This document shows, in pieces, positions 10,519-19,457 of a DNA stretch of 64,000 nt. Position 1 is the first letter of the stretch. Each line of letters starts with the position of its first letter. The notes below the pieces were generated by a model. The model was not told the DNA's origin, made no database searches, and saw only the letters and a list, made by a program, of their open reading frames with translations. Origin of the DNA: Halomonas sp. MCCC 1A13316 (lineage in GTDB: Bacteria > Pseudomonadota > Gammaproteobacteria > Pseudomonadales > Halomonadaceae); NCBI RefSeq assembly GCF_014931605.1, contig NZ_CP053382.1, forward strand, positions 620,001 to 684,000, in the 5' to 3' direction. The position numbers and the translations under genes were made by a program.

Positions 10519-11535
10519 TCAGGCGGGTTCGAGGCTGTAGTGCTTGCATTCCGACCGCTCGGAGCCAAGCCCGGCCAGCAGTGCCTCAAGCTCATTGATG
10601 CGCTTGATCGCCTGGAAGCGTCTGGCCGCCTCGGCATCTCGCTGGCGCATGTGATTCAGCCATTGCTTGATCAGGGACGTGACAACCCGGTCGGGAATTG
10701 TGATACGCTGCAATGCAGCAAATTCGCTCAGAATGGCGGCGCGTGCCTGCCACGGCGTGGCAGGAAGTGACTCTCCGGTCGCCAACCAGTGGCGTATGCG
10801 CGGTGCCAGCCATGGGTCGGCGAGAGCGCCGCGCCCTAGCATGACGTCGCGGCAGCCGGAGAGAGTGCGGGCTTTCCAATAGTCCTCGAGGCTCCAGATG
10901 TCGCCGTTTGCGACGATGGGGATGCGCAGGTGCCGGCGGATGCGGCCGATCCACTCCCAGTGGGCCGGAGGGCGATAGCCCTCGTCGCGGGTGCGCGCGT
11001 GCACGGCCAGTCGCGAAGCGCCGCCGTCTTCCGCGGCTTTGGCGCAGTCCAGTGCCAGGCGTCGATGGGAGAAGCCTAGGCGGATCTTGGCCGTGACCGG
11101 TACCTGGTTGCCCACGGCATCGTAAACGGCCGACACGGCAGCCTGGACGCGGCGCGGGTCGCGCAATAGCGAAGCACCACCGTCATGACGGTTGACCAGC
11201 TTGGCCGGGCAGCCGAAATTGAGATCGATCTCGCGGGCACCGAGACGCAGTGCTTGCTCGGCGTTGGCTGCCAGCGCCGCCGGGTCACTGCCCAGCAGCT
11301 GCAATGCCACCGGAACGCCTGAGGGCGTCGTCACGTCCTGGTCGAGCTCGGGGCAGTGGCGCAGGAAAACGCGCGGCGGCAGTTGCGCATCGACGACGCG
11401 GACGAACTCTGTCACCGTCCAGTCGAAGCCGGGGCGACGGGTCAGCAGATCGCGGGTATGGGCATCAATCACCCCCTCCATGGGGGCGAGTCCGATCCGA
11501 CCTTGTAGTAAAACAACAACTTTGTCTTCCACCAT
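10519..11535 (-). CDS. dusC: tRNA-dihydrouridine(16) synthase DusC
   Basis: DusC is an FMN enzyme that reduces U16 in the D-loop of tRNAs. The 338-residue protein has the TIM-barrel signatures GLAPMEGVIDAHTRDLLT, TEFVRVVD, the catalytic-cysteine region INFGCPAKLVN-like (DLNFGCPAKLVNRHDGGASLL), VHARTRDEGYRP, and PIVANGDIWS. The TEFVRVVD motif and overall length are those of DusC rather than DusA or DusB. The first ATG at 11535 is used; a slightly later start is possible because no strong ribosome site is seen. It is divergent from the oad genes and lies next to tRNA genes, with no evident shared regulation. Confidence 0.93.
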   Translation of the reverse strand: MVEDKVVVLLQGRIGLAPMEGVIDAHTRDLLTRRPGFDWTVTEFVRVVDAQLPPRVFLRHCPELDQDVTTPSGVPVALQLLGSDPAALAANAEQALRLGAREIDLNFGCPAKLVNRHDGGASLLRDPRRVQAAVSAVYDAVGNQVPVTAKIRLGFSHRRLALDCAKAAEDGGASRLAVHARTRDEGYRPPAHWEWIGRIRRHLRIPIVANGDIWSLEDYWKARTLSGCRDVMLGRGALADPWLAPRIRHWLATGESLPATPWQARAAILSEFAALQRITIPDRVVTSLIKQWLNHMRQRDAEAARRFQAIKRINELEALLAGLGSERSECKHYSLEPA

Positions 11536-11649
11536 GACGCGCTTGCAATATATCCAGAGTGTGGCAGTTTATATGGCCGACATTTACCGCTTGGCGACAT
11601 GTTTGCGTCATTTCGCAGGCAGGTCGCGAAGGATGAAGAAGGAGTGAGC

Positions 11650-11901
11650 ATGCAGGACAAGCAGTTGCTACTCGACGGCCTGGCCCTGATGGGGGTCGGC
11701 ATGGGGTTCGTTTTTGTTTTTCTTACGATTCTCGTGCTGATCACGACTCTGATGTCGAGGATCGTCTGCCGCTTCGCGCCAGCTCCCGTGCCTCCGGCCC
11801 CCATGCCGACATCGACTTCCTCCGGCACAGCGGATGACGCCCAGCTTACGGCCGTCATCAGCGCCGCCGTCCATCGCTATCGCCGTCGCCATCGCCGCTG
11901 A
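11650..11901 (+). CDS. oadG: Oxaloacetate decarboxylase gamma subunit
   Basis: OadG is the small membrane subunit that holds the alpha subunit on the OadB sodium pump. The 83-residue product has one transmembrane helix (about residues 8-34: [20 protein letters not shown] and onward), a Pro-rich linker ([15 protein letters not shown]) and a helical C-terminus ending in the basic, His-containing HRYRRRHRR, typical of this subunit. The ATG at 11650 is preceded by GAAGGAG; the longer open frame from 11599 lacks a ribosome site. It heads an oadG-oadA-oadB operon. Confidence 0.9.
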   Translation: MQDKQLLLDGLALMGVGMGFVFVFLTILVLITTLMSRIVCRFAPAPVPPAPMPTSTSSGTADDAQLTAVISAAVHRYRRRHRR

Positions 11902-11957
11902 CCGGCGCCGCGAAGGGTAATACTACTACACAACACGCCATCTACGGGGTCATCTTC

Positions 11958-13796
11958 ATGAGTGAGACCAAGCGCCCGCTGGGCATCACCGACGTCGTAC
12001 TGCGCGACGCCCACCAGTCGCTGTTCGCCACCCGCATGCGGCTCGACGATATGCTGCCGATCGCCGAGAAGCTCGACCGCGTCGGTTTTTGGTCGCTGGA
12101 ATCCTGGGGCGGCGCTACCTTCGACGCTTGTATCCGCTACCTCGGCGAAGACCCGTGGGAGCGGATACGGGCGTTGAAGGAGGCCATGCCCAACACGCCC
12201 CAACAGATGCTGCTGCGCGGCCAGAACCTGCTCGGCTACCGTCATTATGCCGACGACGTGGTCGACCGCTTCGTCGAGCGCGCCAGGACCAACGGCGTCG
12301 ACGTGTTCCGTGTGTTCGACGCCATGAACGACCCGCGCAACCTGGAGCGGGCGATCAAGGCCGTGCGCAAGGCGGGCGGTCATGCCCAAGGCACCATCTC
12401 CTACACCGTGAGTCCGGTGCACACGCTGGATAGCTGGGTGGAGCTCGCCGAGACCGTCGCCGACATGGGCGCCGATTCGCTGGCGATCAAGGACATGGCC
12501 GGGCTGCTGGCGCCCTATGACGCCTTCGAGCTGGTCTCGCGGCTGAAGAAAGCGCTGTCGATTCCCATCCATATGCAGTGCCACGCCACCACCGGCATGT
12601 CCACCGCTACCATCCTCAAGGCGGTCGAGGCCGGCATCGACAACGTCGATACTGCCATCTCCTCGATGTCGATGACCTACGGCCACAGCCCCACCGAATC
12701 GGTAGTGGCGATCCTCAAGGGCACCGAGCGCGACACCAATCTCGACCTCGAACTGCTCGAAGACATTGCCGGGTATTTCCGCGAGGTGCGCAAGAAATAT
12801 GCCGCCTTCGAAGGCTCGCTGAAGGGCATCGACTCGCGGATCCTGATCGCCCAGGTGCCGGGTGGCATGCTCACCAACATGGAAGGCCAGCTCAAGGAGC
12901 AGGGCGCCGGCGACAAGCTCGATGACGTGCTCAGCGAGATACCGCGCGTCCGCGAGGACCTGGGCTTCATCCCGCTGGTCACGCCGACGTCGCAGATCGT
13001 CGGCACCCAGGCGGTAATGAACGTGATGATGGGCGAGCGTTACAAGTCGATCTCCAAGGAGGTCCAGGCGCTGCTCAAGGGCGAGTACGGCTCTGCCCCG
13101 GCACCGTTCAACAAGGAGTTGCAGAACCGCGTGCTCGAGGGCGGCGAACCGATTACATGCCGCCCCGCCGATCTGCTCGAGCCCGAGATGGAGCGCTTGA
13201 CGGTCGAGCTCAAGGAGAAGGCCAAGGCCGACGGCATCCGCCTCGCCGAGGGCGAGCGTGAGATCGACGACGTCTTGACCTACGCGCTCTTCCCGCAAAT
13301 CGGGCTGAAATTCCTCAAGAATCGTGACAACCCCGACGCCTTCGAGCCGGCGCCCCAGGCGCCGGGCAAGGAGACGGCCAGTGCCGGCCTGCCGGTGGCG
13401 GGTGGGGCCGAGGCCAAGGCGCCGGTGGCACAGGCCGCAGCACCTGCCGGCCCCGAGACCTATACCGTCAAGGTCAACGGCAAGCAGTACGTGGTCGAGG
13501 TCGCCGAAGGTGGCGAGATCGGCGCCGTGACCGAGCAGCCAGGCCAGCCGGCTGCCCAGCCTGTCGAGAGCGCCCCGGCCTCATCCGGGGCGACGATCGC
13601 CGCACCGCTGGCCGGGAATATCTTCAAGGTCAACGTGCGCCCCGGCGATACGGTCAAGGAGGGGGATGTGGTGATCATCCTCGAGGCCATGAAGATGGAG
13701 ACCGAGGTGCGGTCGGCGAGTGCCGGGACCGTCTCCGACGTCAAGGTTGGCGAAGGTGACAGCGTCACCGTCGGCGACACACTGATCGTTCTCTAA
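11958..13796 (+). CDS. oadA: Oxaloacetate decarboxylase alpha subunit (biotin-containing)
   Basis: OadA transfers the carboxyl group of oxaloacetate to its biotin, giving pyruvate; OadB then releases CO2 while exporting Na+. The 612-residue protein has the HMG-CoA-lyase-like carboxyltransferase barrel (LRDAHQS at 15-21 and metal ligands in [10 protein letters not shown]), the conserved carboxylase region to about residue 460, an Ala/Pro-rich flexible linker, and a biotinyl domain with EAMKMET, where the biotinylated lysine is about K579. It starts 56 bp after oadG and oadB follows after 12 bp. In a halophile the pump can couple anaplerotic carbon flow to the sodium gradient. Confidence 0.97.
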   Translation: MSETKRPLGITDVVLRDAHQSLFATRMRLDDMLPIAEKLDRVGFWSLESWGGATFDACIRYLGEDPWERIRALKEAMPNTPQQMLLRGQNLLGYRHYADDVVDRFVERARTNGVDVFRVFDAMNDPRNLERAIKAVRKAGGHAQGTISYTVSPVHTLDSWVELAETVADMGADSLAIKDMAGLLAPYDAFELVSRLKKALSIPIHMQCHATTGMSTATILKAVEAGIDNVDTAISSMSMTYGHSPTESVVAILKGTERDTNLDLELLEDIAGYFREVRKKYAAFEGSLKGIDSRILIAQVPGGMLTNMEGQLKEQGAGDKLDDVLSEIPRVREDLGFIPLVTPTSQIVGTQAVMNVMMGERYKSISKEVQALLKGEYGSAPAPFNKELQNRVLEGGEPITCRPADLLEPEMERLTVELKEKAKADGIRLAEGEREIDDVLTYALFPQIGLKFLKNRDNPDAFEPAPQAPGKETASAGLPVAGGAEAKAPVAQAAAPAGPETYTVKVNGKQYVVEVAEGGEIGAVTEQPGQPAAQPVESAPASSGATIAAPLAGNIFKVNVRPGDTVKEGDVVIILEAMKMETEVRSASAGTVSDVKVGEGDSVTVGDTLIVL

Positions 13797-13808
13797 GGGT
13801 CGATACCA

Positions 13809-15131
13809 ATGGACAAGCTAGTGACCCTGTGGGAGGGCTCCGGCCTCTACAACCTGACGCTGGGCCAGGCGGTCATGCTCGTGGTGGGCCTGCTGCTGCT
13901 CTACCTGGCCATCTACAAGAAGTTCGAGCCGCTGCTGCTGGTGCCGATCGGCTTCGGCGGCATCCTGGCCAACATCCCCGAGGCCGGGCTGGCGCTGTCG
14001 GCGGCCGAACAGGCGGCGCACCTGGCACGCCCCGGCGTGTTGGAGCAACTAGCCGCAGTGCTCGACGTGGAGCTGACCACCGGCGCCTCCATCGACGCCT
14101 GGCGCCATGCCATCAGCGCGGCACTGCATGGCGATATCACGCCCCAGGCCTATCGGGCGGCCAGCGACGTGGCGCTGGACGCCGGCTACGTCAACGGCAT
14201 GCTGTACCAGTTCTACAGTGTGGCGATCGCCTCCGGCATCGCACCGCTGGTGATCTTCATGGGTGTCGGGGCGATGACCGATTTTGGCCCGCTGCTGGCC
14301 AACCCGCGGACACTGTTCCTGGGGGCGGCGGCGCAGTTCGGCATCTTCGCCACCCTGCTCGGTGCAGTCGGGCTCTCGGCGCTCGGCTGGATGGACTTCT
14401 CGCTCAACCAGGCCGCCGCCATCGGCATCATCGGCGGCGCCGACGGCCCCACCTCGATCTATGTGTCGAGCGTGCTGGCGCCGGAATTGCTGGGGGCCAT
14501 CGCCGTGGCGGCCTACGCTTACATGGCATTGGTGCCGCTGATTCAGCCGCCGATCATGCGCTTGCTCACCACCCAGCGCGAGCGTGAGATCGCCATGACG
14601 CAGCTGCGCCCAGTGTCCAAGCTCGAGAAAATCGTCTTCCCGGTATCGCTGCTGCTGCTGGTGGCGCTGTTCCTGCCCGACGCCGCGCCGCTGCTGGGCA
14701 TGTTCTGCTTCGGTAACCTGATGCGTGAGTGCGGTGTGGTCGAGCGCCTCTCCGATACCGCGCAGAATGCGCTGATCAACATCGTCACCATCTTCCTCGG
14801 TCTCTCGGTGGGCTCCAAGCTGATGGCCGAGAGCTTCCTGGCGGTAGAGACGCTGGGCATCCTGGGGCTGGGGATCGTGGCCTTCGGCATCGGTACCGCG
14901 GCCGGGGTGCTGATGGCCAAGCTGATGAACCTGGTCAGCCACATGCCGATCAACCCGCTGATCGGTTCGGCCGGCGTCTCGGCGGTGCCGATGGCGGCGC
15001 GGGTCTCCAACAAGGTGGGGCTCGAGGCCAACCCGCACAACTTCCTGCTGATGCACGCCATGGGGCCCAACGTCGCCGGGGTGATCGGTTCGGCGGTGGC
15101 CGCGGGGGTGATGATCAAGTACCTCAGCTAA
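13809..15131 (+). CDS. oadB: Oxaloacetate decarboxylase beta subunit (Na+ pump)
   Basis: OadB is the integral membrane decarboxylase of carboxybiotin that drives Na+ export. The 440-residue protein is strongly hydrophobic with about nine to eleven predicted helices and carries the signature [16 protein letters not shown] with the Na+-coordinating Asp, plus the [13 protein letters not shown] and [18 protein letters not shown] motifs near the C-terminus. A loop of about 80 residues after the first helix (residues 50-135) is longer than in the classical family and is hydrophilic. It ends the oad operon, which is closed by a perfect GC hairpin at 15152-15179. Confidence 0.96.
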   Translation: MDKLVTLWEGSGLYNLTLGQAVMLVVGLLLLYLAIYKKFEPLLLVPIGFGGILANIPEAGLALSAAEQAAHLARPGVLEQLAAVLDVELTTGASIDAWRHAISAALHGDITPQAYRAASDVALDAGYVNGMLYQFYSVAIASGIAPLVIFMGVGAMTDFGPLLANPRTLFLGAAAQFGIFATLLGAVGLSALGWMDFSLNQAAAIGIIGGADGPTSIYVSSVLAPELLGAIAVAAYAYMALVPLIQPPIMRLLTTQREREIAMTQLRPVSKLEKIVFPVSLLLLVALFLPDAAPLLGMFCFGNLMRECGVVERLSDTAQNALINIVTIFLGLSVGSKLMAESFLAVETLGILGLGIVAFGIGTAAGVLMAKLMNLVSHMPINPLIGSAGVSAVPMAARVSNKVGLEANPHNFLLMHAMGPNVAGVIGSAVAAGVMIKYLS

Positions 15132-15151
15132 GCGAGAGAAGGCTGAGAACT

Positions 15152-15179
15152 CCAACGGCGCCCCACGGGGCGCCGTTGG
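15152..15179. terminator. Perfect 13-bp hairpin between oadB and ggt remnant
   Basis: CCAACGGCGCCCC and GGGGCGCCGTTGG are perfectly complementary with two bases between. It lacks a U-tract on the plus side (TATTTA), so it may act as a bidirectional stabiliser or terminator for oadB and the convergent remnant. Confidence 0.55.
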
Positions 15180-15199
15180 TATTTACGGGCAGGACATCG

Positions 15200-16298
15200 C
15201 TACCAGGCCAGCACGGCGCCGTCGGTACGCGGCTCGGTGCCGCCGCATAGCACGCCGCTGTCGCAGTCGCGCAGGATCACCTGGCCACGGCCGAAGCTCA
15301 GCGAGTCGGTGCGCTTGACGATGCGGTGGCCGCGCCGCGCCAAGGCCTGAGCGAGGTGGTCGGGGAAGTGCGGCTCGACCTCGACGGTCCTGCCCCGGGC
15401 CCACTTCCAGCGCGGCAGGTCGAGCCGCTTGGGGGTTGAGGCGATCGTCGATCATGGCGGTGACCACCTGAACGTGCCCCTGCGGCTGCATGAAGCCGCC
15501 CATCACGCCGAACGGCCCCACTGCCACGCCGTCGCGGGTGATGAAGCCCGGAATGATGGTGTGGTAGGTACGCTTGCCCGGCGCCAGCGCATTGGCATGG
15601 CCGGGTTCGAGGGAGAACGAGAAGCCGCGATTCTGCAGGCTGATGCCGGTGCCCGCGCGGGCCTGGAGATAATCGTCGGCCAGCAGTTGCTCCACGCTCG
15701 GCCCCATGGCCTTGCGCTCGGTGACATAGCGCAGCCCGTCGACGTAGCCCAGCTTGGTGGCCTCGATGCGCCGGTGCAGGGTCTCGACCGGGTCGCGCCC
15801 CTCCTCGTCCAGGCGCTCGAGCATGCCCAGCGCCTGCAGCGCGATCAGCCCGCAGCCGTTGGGCGGGAGCTCCTAGATATCGTAACCCCGGTACCGCGTA
15901 CCGATCGGTTCGATCCACTCGGGTTCGAAGGCGGCCAGATCCTCGCGCCGCAGCAGGCCGCCATGCTGCCGCATGAAGGTATCGATGCGCTCGGCCAGTT
16001 CGCCGCGATAGAACGCTTCAGCGTGGGTTGCGGCGATGGCGCGCAGGGAGTCGGCGTGGTCGGGTGCCGCCCAGCGCTCGCCGGCCCGAGGTGCGCGGCC
16101 GTCGGGGACAAAGGTATCGAACCAGGGACGCAGGGCGGAATCGTTGCTGCTGCGATAGGCCTCGAAGGCGTCTTCCCACATGCGGCTGACGGTCGGCGAG
16201 ACGGGGAAGCCTTGTTCTGCCAAGGCGATAGCCGGGGCCAGCAGGTCGGCGAAGGCCAGCTTGCCGAAACGCTATGCCAGCGCCGCCCCGGCACCGGG
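15200..16298 (-). pseudogene. Decayed gamma-glutamyltransferase (ggt) remnant
   Basis: Reading three segments on the minus strand gives gamma-glutamyltransferase sequence: DPVPGAALA, FGKLAFADLLAPAIALAEQGF, WEDAFEAYRSSND, ELPPNGCGLIALQALG, LQNRGFSFSLEPGHANALAP, PFGVMGGFMQPQGHVQVV, and after a frameshift LDLPRWKWARGRTVEVEPH and SFGRGQVILRDCDSGVLCGG. Lesions: the N-terminal third is absent; a TAG interrupts ALA-RFGKL (about 16273) and another replaces the Trp of the YRGYD-W-E(I/L)PPNG motif (15874); about 50 codons that should hold the nucleophile Thr are missing between DDYLQAR and AGTGIS; a frameshift lies near 15433. It abuts the chromate-transporter stop codon exactly. It is not functional. 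Confidence 0.88.
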
Positions 16299-16829
16299 TC
16301 AGCCGAGAAAGAGGCCGCCATAGACCAGTGCGGCCAGGATCACGAAGGCAGGGTGGGTGCGAAAGCGCAGCAGGCCGATAGCGGCCACCGCGGCGATCAG
16401 CAGCGTGTGCAGCGGACCGGCACCTTCCAGTCCTGTACTGAAGAAGCTCCAGGTCAGCCAGGCCATCATCACGGCGATGACCGGGCGTACCCACTGGCTC
16501 ATGCGCTTGACGCGCGGCGAGTCGCGATGGCGATAGAGCAGCCCAAGCGCCCCCAGCATCAGCAGCAGCGATGGCACCACGGTGGCCAGCACGGCGATCA
16601 GGGCGCCGCCGACGCCGGCCACGTCGTAGCCCACATAGCCGGCCATCTTGGTGGCGATGGGACTCGGCAGGGTGTTTCCCAAGGCCAGGGTTTCGGCAAA
16701 CTCCTGGGCGTTCATCCAGCCATAGCGGCCCACCACTTCCGCTTCGATCAAGGGAATGATCGCCGGGCCGCCACCGTAGCCTACGATGTTGGGAATGAAG
16801 AAGGCGAGGAACAGCTGCCAGTAGATCAA
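16299..16829 (-). CDS. Chromate transporter, second half-protein
   Basis: A 176-residue membrane protein of the CHR family (one CHR domain). It shows the domain motifs VGYGGGPAIIPLIEAEVV and LALGNTLPSPIATKMAGYVG, parallel to those of its upstream partner. The start is read as TTG at 16829, seven bases after AAGGAGA, because no ATG gives the N-terminal IYWQLFLAFFIPN helix; it overlaps the partner's TGA. Short-chain CHR proteins act in pairs with opposite topology. Chromate or sulfate export is the family role; the real substrate is unproven here. Confidence 0.85.
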   Translation of the reverse strand: MIYWQLFLAFFIPNIVGYGGGPAIIPLIEAEVVGRYGWMNAQEFAETLALGNTLPSPIATKMAGYVGYDVAGVGGALIAVLATVVPSLLLMLGALGLLYRHRDSPRVKRMSQWVRPVIAVMMAWLTWSFFSTGLEGAGPLHTLLIAAVAAIGLLRFRTHPAFVILAALVYGGLFLG

Positions 16830-17410
16830 GGGCTCGTCTCCTTGTGCTTTGCCTGGCGCTTGGGCAGCGGGCAGAGCAGGGCAACCGCCAGCAGTGCGCC
16901 GATGATCAGACCGGGGTGAACTCCTGCCAGATAGATCAAGGTGGCGGCCACCGCCGCCATGACCAGGCTGGCGATCCAGCCCAGGGCGAGCCGCGACTTG
17001 TTCCAGAAATCCAGCGTCAATTGGCCCATCATGACCATCACCACCGGCACGACCGCCTGACCCATGCCTCGGATCCAGGCCACGTCGCGATAGCGGTTCA
17101 GGGTAGTGAGCAAAACGATCATCGCCACGATCATGGGCAGGATCACGGCGCCGACAGCAACCGCGCAGCCGAGCGTGCCGGCCAGCCGAAAGCCGATATA
17201 GCCGGGCATCTTGGTGGCGATGGGGCCGGGCAGGGTGTTGGCAATGGCCAGGATGTCGGCGAACTCCTCGTCGCTGAGCCAGGCGTGACGCTTGACCACC
17301 TCCTGCTGCACCAGGGGGATCATCGCCGGGCCGCCGCCGAAGCCGAACAGGCCGATGCGGGCGAAAGCCCAGAACAGGGCGCCGAGTGGCGCCTTGGCAG
17401 GCGGCGTCAT
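16826..17410 (-). CDS. Chromate transporter, first half-protein
   Basis: A 194-residue CHR-family membrane protein. Motifs are LFGFGGGPAMIPLVQQEVV and LAIANTLPGPIATKMPGYIG, followed by helices around residues 75-105, 115-140 and 145-180 and a basic tail. GAGGAG precedes the ATG at 17410. Its TGA overlaps the TTG start of the second half-protein, indicating translational coupling. Pairs of single-domain CHR proteins replace the long two-domain ChrA in many bacteria; some pairs confer chromate resistance and others have no known substrate. Confidence 0.88.
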   Translation of the reverse strand: MTPPAKAPLGALFWAFARIGLFGFGGGPAMIPLVQQEVVKRHAWLSDEEFADILAIANTLPGPIATKMPGYIGFRLAGTLGCAVAVGAVILPMIVAMIVLLTTLNRYRDVAWIRGMGQAVVPVVMVMMGQLTLDFWNKSRLALGWIASLVMAAVAATLIYLAGVHPGLIIGALLAVALLCPLPKRQAKHKETSP

Positions 17411-17512
17411 GGAGACTCCTCATTCACGGGGACGAAGTGCATGGTCGTTGCTTCGGAAGGTCTACCCTACTCGCTCAGTGACGCGCAAATGGTAGGGTGG
17501 CCCGGGCCGGGG

Positions 17513-18130
17513 CTAGTCTTCGATCAAGGCAAGCCTGCCGCGCAGGCGGGCCTCCAACGGTGCCACGTCGACCACGACGTTACTTGGCCAGCCCACGGTG
17601 AGCAGCACCCCATCGCTTGCGTAGTCGACCGCTTCGACCGGCACGTCATGGCTCTCCAACCAGGCGCGGGCTTCTGCCTCGCCGGCGAAGTCGACCCTGA
17701 GGCGCAGCGAGTAGCGCTCGACTACCTCGCGACGGGGCAGGGTTTCCAGTCCTTGGCTTACGGCCTGGGCGTAGGCGCGGGCCAGGCCGCCGGTGCCGAG
17801 CTTGGTGCCGCCGAAATAGCGCGTCACCACGCAGCCCACCTGGCCCAGCCCGGCGCCCGCCAGTACTTGGAACATGGGGCGCCCCGCGGTGCCGCCCGGT
17901 TCGCCGTCGTCGGAAAAGCCGATGGCGTTCTGCTCCCCCGGCGGGCCGGCGATGAAGGCGCTGCAGTGATGGCTGGCGTTGGGGTGGGTACGCCGGGCCT
18001 CGGCCAGGACCGCCTCGAAGGCGGCCGCATCCGGGACGTGGCAGAGCCAGGCGATGAAGCGGCTCTTCTCCACTTCGGTGACGCTTTCCCACCACTGGCC
18101 GGGTGGCAGATCGGGCACCGGATAGCGCAT
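17513..18130 (-). CDS. yigZ: YigZ/IMPACT-family protein
   Basis: A 205-residue member of the YigZ (UPF0029/IMPACT) family, with the signature ASHHCSAFIAG, FSDDGEPGGTAGRPM, and VTRYFGGTKLGTGGLARAY in the N-terminal domain and the DUF1949 alpha/beta domain after residue 135. Eukaryotic IMPACT is a translational regulator; the bacterial role is not established. Its ATG (18130-18128) overlaps the TGA of the upstream LexA/UmuD-like gene, so the two are translationally coupled and probably both come from the SOS-type promoter at 18.63 kb. I know of no established link between YigZ and DNA damage. Confidence 0.92.
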   Translation of the reverse strand: MRYPVPDLPPGQWWESVTEVEKSRFIAWLCHVPDAAAFEAVLAEARRTHPNASHHCSAFIAGPPGEQNAIGFSDDGEPGGTAGRPMFQVLAGAGLGQVGCVVTRYFGGTKLGTGGLARAYAQAVSQGLETLPRREVVERYSLRLRVDFAGEAEARAWLESHDVPVEAVDYASDGVLLTVGWPSNVVVDVAPLEARLRGRLALIED

Positions 18131-18609
18131 CAGTGGGTCAGCTCGTGCCGATCCTGCTGGCGCACCACGCCCATTACCATGCCGAGTACCTGAATGTCGC
18201 TGTTCTTGAGATAGATGGGCGCCATGTTCTCATTGGCCGGCTGCAGGCGGACGCCACTCTTCTCGATGTAGAGCTTCTTCAGCGTGACCTCCTGCTGGTT
18301 GATCAGCACCACGGCGGTTTCGCCGTTCTCCGCACTCTCCTGGCGCTCAATGATGATCACGTCACCATCGAAGATATTGCAGTCGATCATCGAGTCGCCG
18401 CGTACTCGCAGGGCATAAGTATTACGCCGGACCATGCAGGCGGGGGCATAAACGGTGCCGCCGCTGGGGCAGGCTTCGATCGGTAGGCCCGCCGAAACGT
18501 CTCCCAGCAAGGGAATCTCGGTGAGATCGGTGGCATCCACGCTGGCCCAGGAGGTGGCGATGGGCAGGTTGGGGCGTCGGTACAGGTACTGCATGGAAGG
18601 CGTTGGCAT
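18130..18609 (-). CDS. LexA/UmuD-like S24 peptidase without DNA-binding domain
   Basis: A 159-residue S24-family autoprotease. It has an Ala-Gly cleavage site (A40-G41 in GDVSAGLPIEA), the catalytic Ser in RVRGDSMIDCNIFDGD (S73) and the Lys in EVTLKKLY (K111); the 38-residue spacing fits LexA and UmuD. The N-terminal winged helix of LexA is absent: only about 35 residues precede the cleavage region and upstream sequence has no such fold. The ATG at 18609 follows GAGGGGGG. The sequence resembles LexA more than UmuD in the catalytic half, and no umuC follows; yigZ does. It may be a UmuD-type translesion accessory or a modulator that competes for RecA. Confidence 0.82.
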   Translation of the reverse strand: MPTPSMQYLYRRPNLPIATSWASVDATDLTEIPLLGDVSAGLPIEACPSGGTVYAPACMVRRNTYALRVRGDSMIDCNIFDGDVIIIERQESAENGETAVVLINQQEVTLKKLYIEKSGVRLQPANENMAPIYLKNSDIQVLGMVMGVVRQQDRHELTH

Positions 18610-18633
18610 TGTCGTTCCCCCCTCTTTGCGACC

Positions 18634-18649
18634 CTGTTGAAATGTACAG
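18634..18649 (-). promoter_or_regulatory. Perfect SOS box before the S24 peptidase gene
   Basis: CTGTTGAAATGTACAG is an exact CTGT-N8-ACAG LexA operator, 25-40 bp before the start codon. On the minus strand TTGGTA (18668-18663) and TACATT (18646-18641) form a promoter with a 16-bp spacer whose -10 overlaps the operator, so LexA binding would block it directly. Confidence 0.9.
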
Positions 18650-18812
18650 GTATCTTGCATCATACCAAGCGAACGGCGAGTGGCAAGTTTTGCAGACGTA
18701 TCTTCGCCTTGACCTGTGGCAAGGGTGGCGCCGTGACGCACCCGGTTCGCTAGCGGCTACAAGCCTTTCCGTGTAGCATTTCCGTCGAATTCAGCCTTTC
18801 TGGAGAGTGCCG

Positions 18813-19457
18813 TTGAGCCTGCGTCTGCAAGCGCAAAGCCTGGCCTGCGAACGTGATGACCGCTGGCTGTTCCGGGGGTTGGATCTGGATATTCGTGCGG
18901 GCGAGATCGTGCGTGTGGAAGGCCCCAACGGCAGTGGCAAGACCACTCTGCTTAAGATCCTCTCCGGCCAGCTGGCCGATTACGAGGGCGAACTGTTCTG
19001 GGATGAACGGCCGATGCGCAAGGCGCGCGACTCCTTTCTCGCGAGCCTGCTCTATATGGGCCATGCGCCCGGCGTGAAGGCCGCCCTCACGCCACTGGAG
19101 AACCTGACCTGGTACCAGGCGCTGGCCGGTCAGTCGGGGGGCGAAGCGGCACGCTTCAGAGCCCTGGAAGAGGTCGGCCTGGTCGGCTTCGAAGACGTGC
19201 CGGCCGGACAACTCTCCGCCGGGCAGCAGCGTCGTGTGGCGTTGGCCAGGCTGGTGCTCACACCGCGTCCGCTGTGGGTGCTCGACGAGCCCTTCACCGC
19301 CATCGACCGCGACGGTGTTGCGGCGCTGGAGCGGCGGTTGATCGAACACGCCCGCGGCGGCGGCTGCGTGCTGGTCACTACCCATCACGAACTGACGCCG
19401 TGTGCCGAACTGCGCCGCGTTCGCCTCGGCGGGGGAGGGGGGGATGCCGGCATCTGA
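18813..19457 (+). CDS. ccmA: Heme exporter ATP-binding subunit CcmA
   Basis: CcmA is the ATPase of the CcmABCD complex, which releases holo-CcmE during cytochrome c maturation. The product (about 214 residues) has Walker A GPNGSGKTT, the ABC signature LSAGQQRRVALARL, and Walker B LWVLDEPFTAID followed by the switch His in VTTHHE. The start is taken as TTG at 18813, seven bases after GGAG (18802-18805); a GTG at 18807 is too close to that site. Translation runs 14 bases into ccmB. It is the first gene of the ccm operon, divergent from the S24 gene. Confidence 0.95.
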   Translation: MSLRLQAQSLACERDDRWLFRGLDLDIRAGEIVRVEGPNGSGKTTLLKILSGQLADYEGELFWDERPMRKARDSFLASLLYMGHAPGVKAALTPLENLTWYQALAGQSGGEAARFRALEEVGLVGFEDVPAGQLSAGQQRRVALARLVLTPRPLWVLDEPFTAIDRDGVAALERRLIEHARGGGCVLVTTHHELTPCAELRRVRLGGGGGDAGI

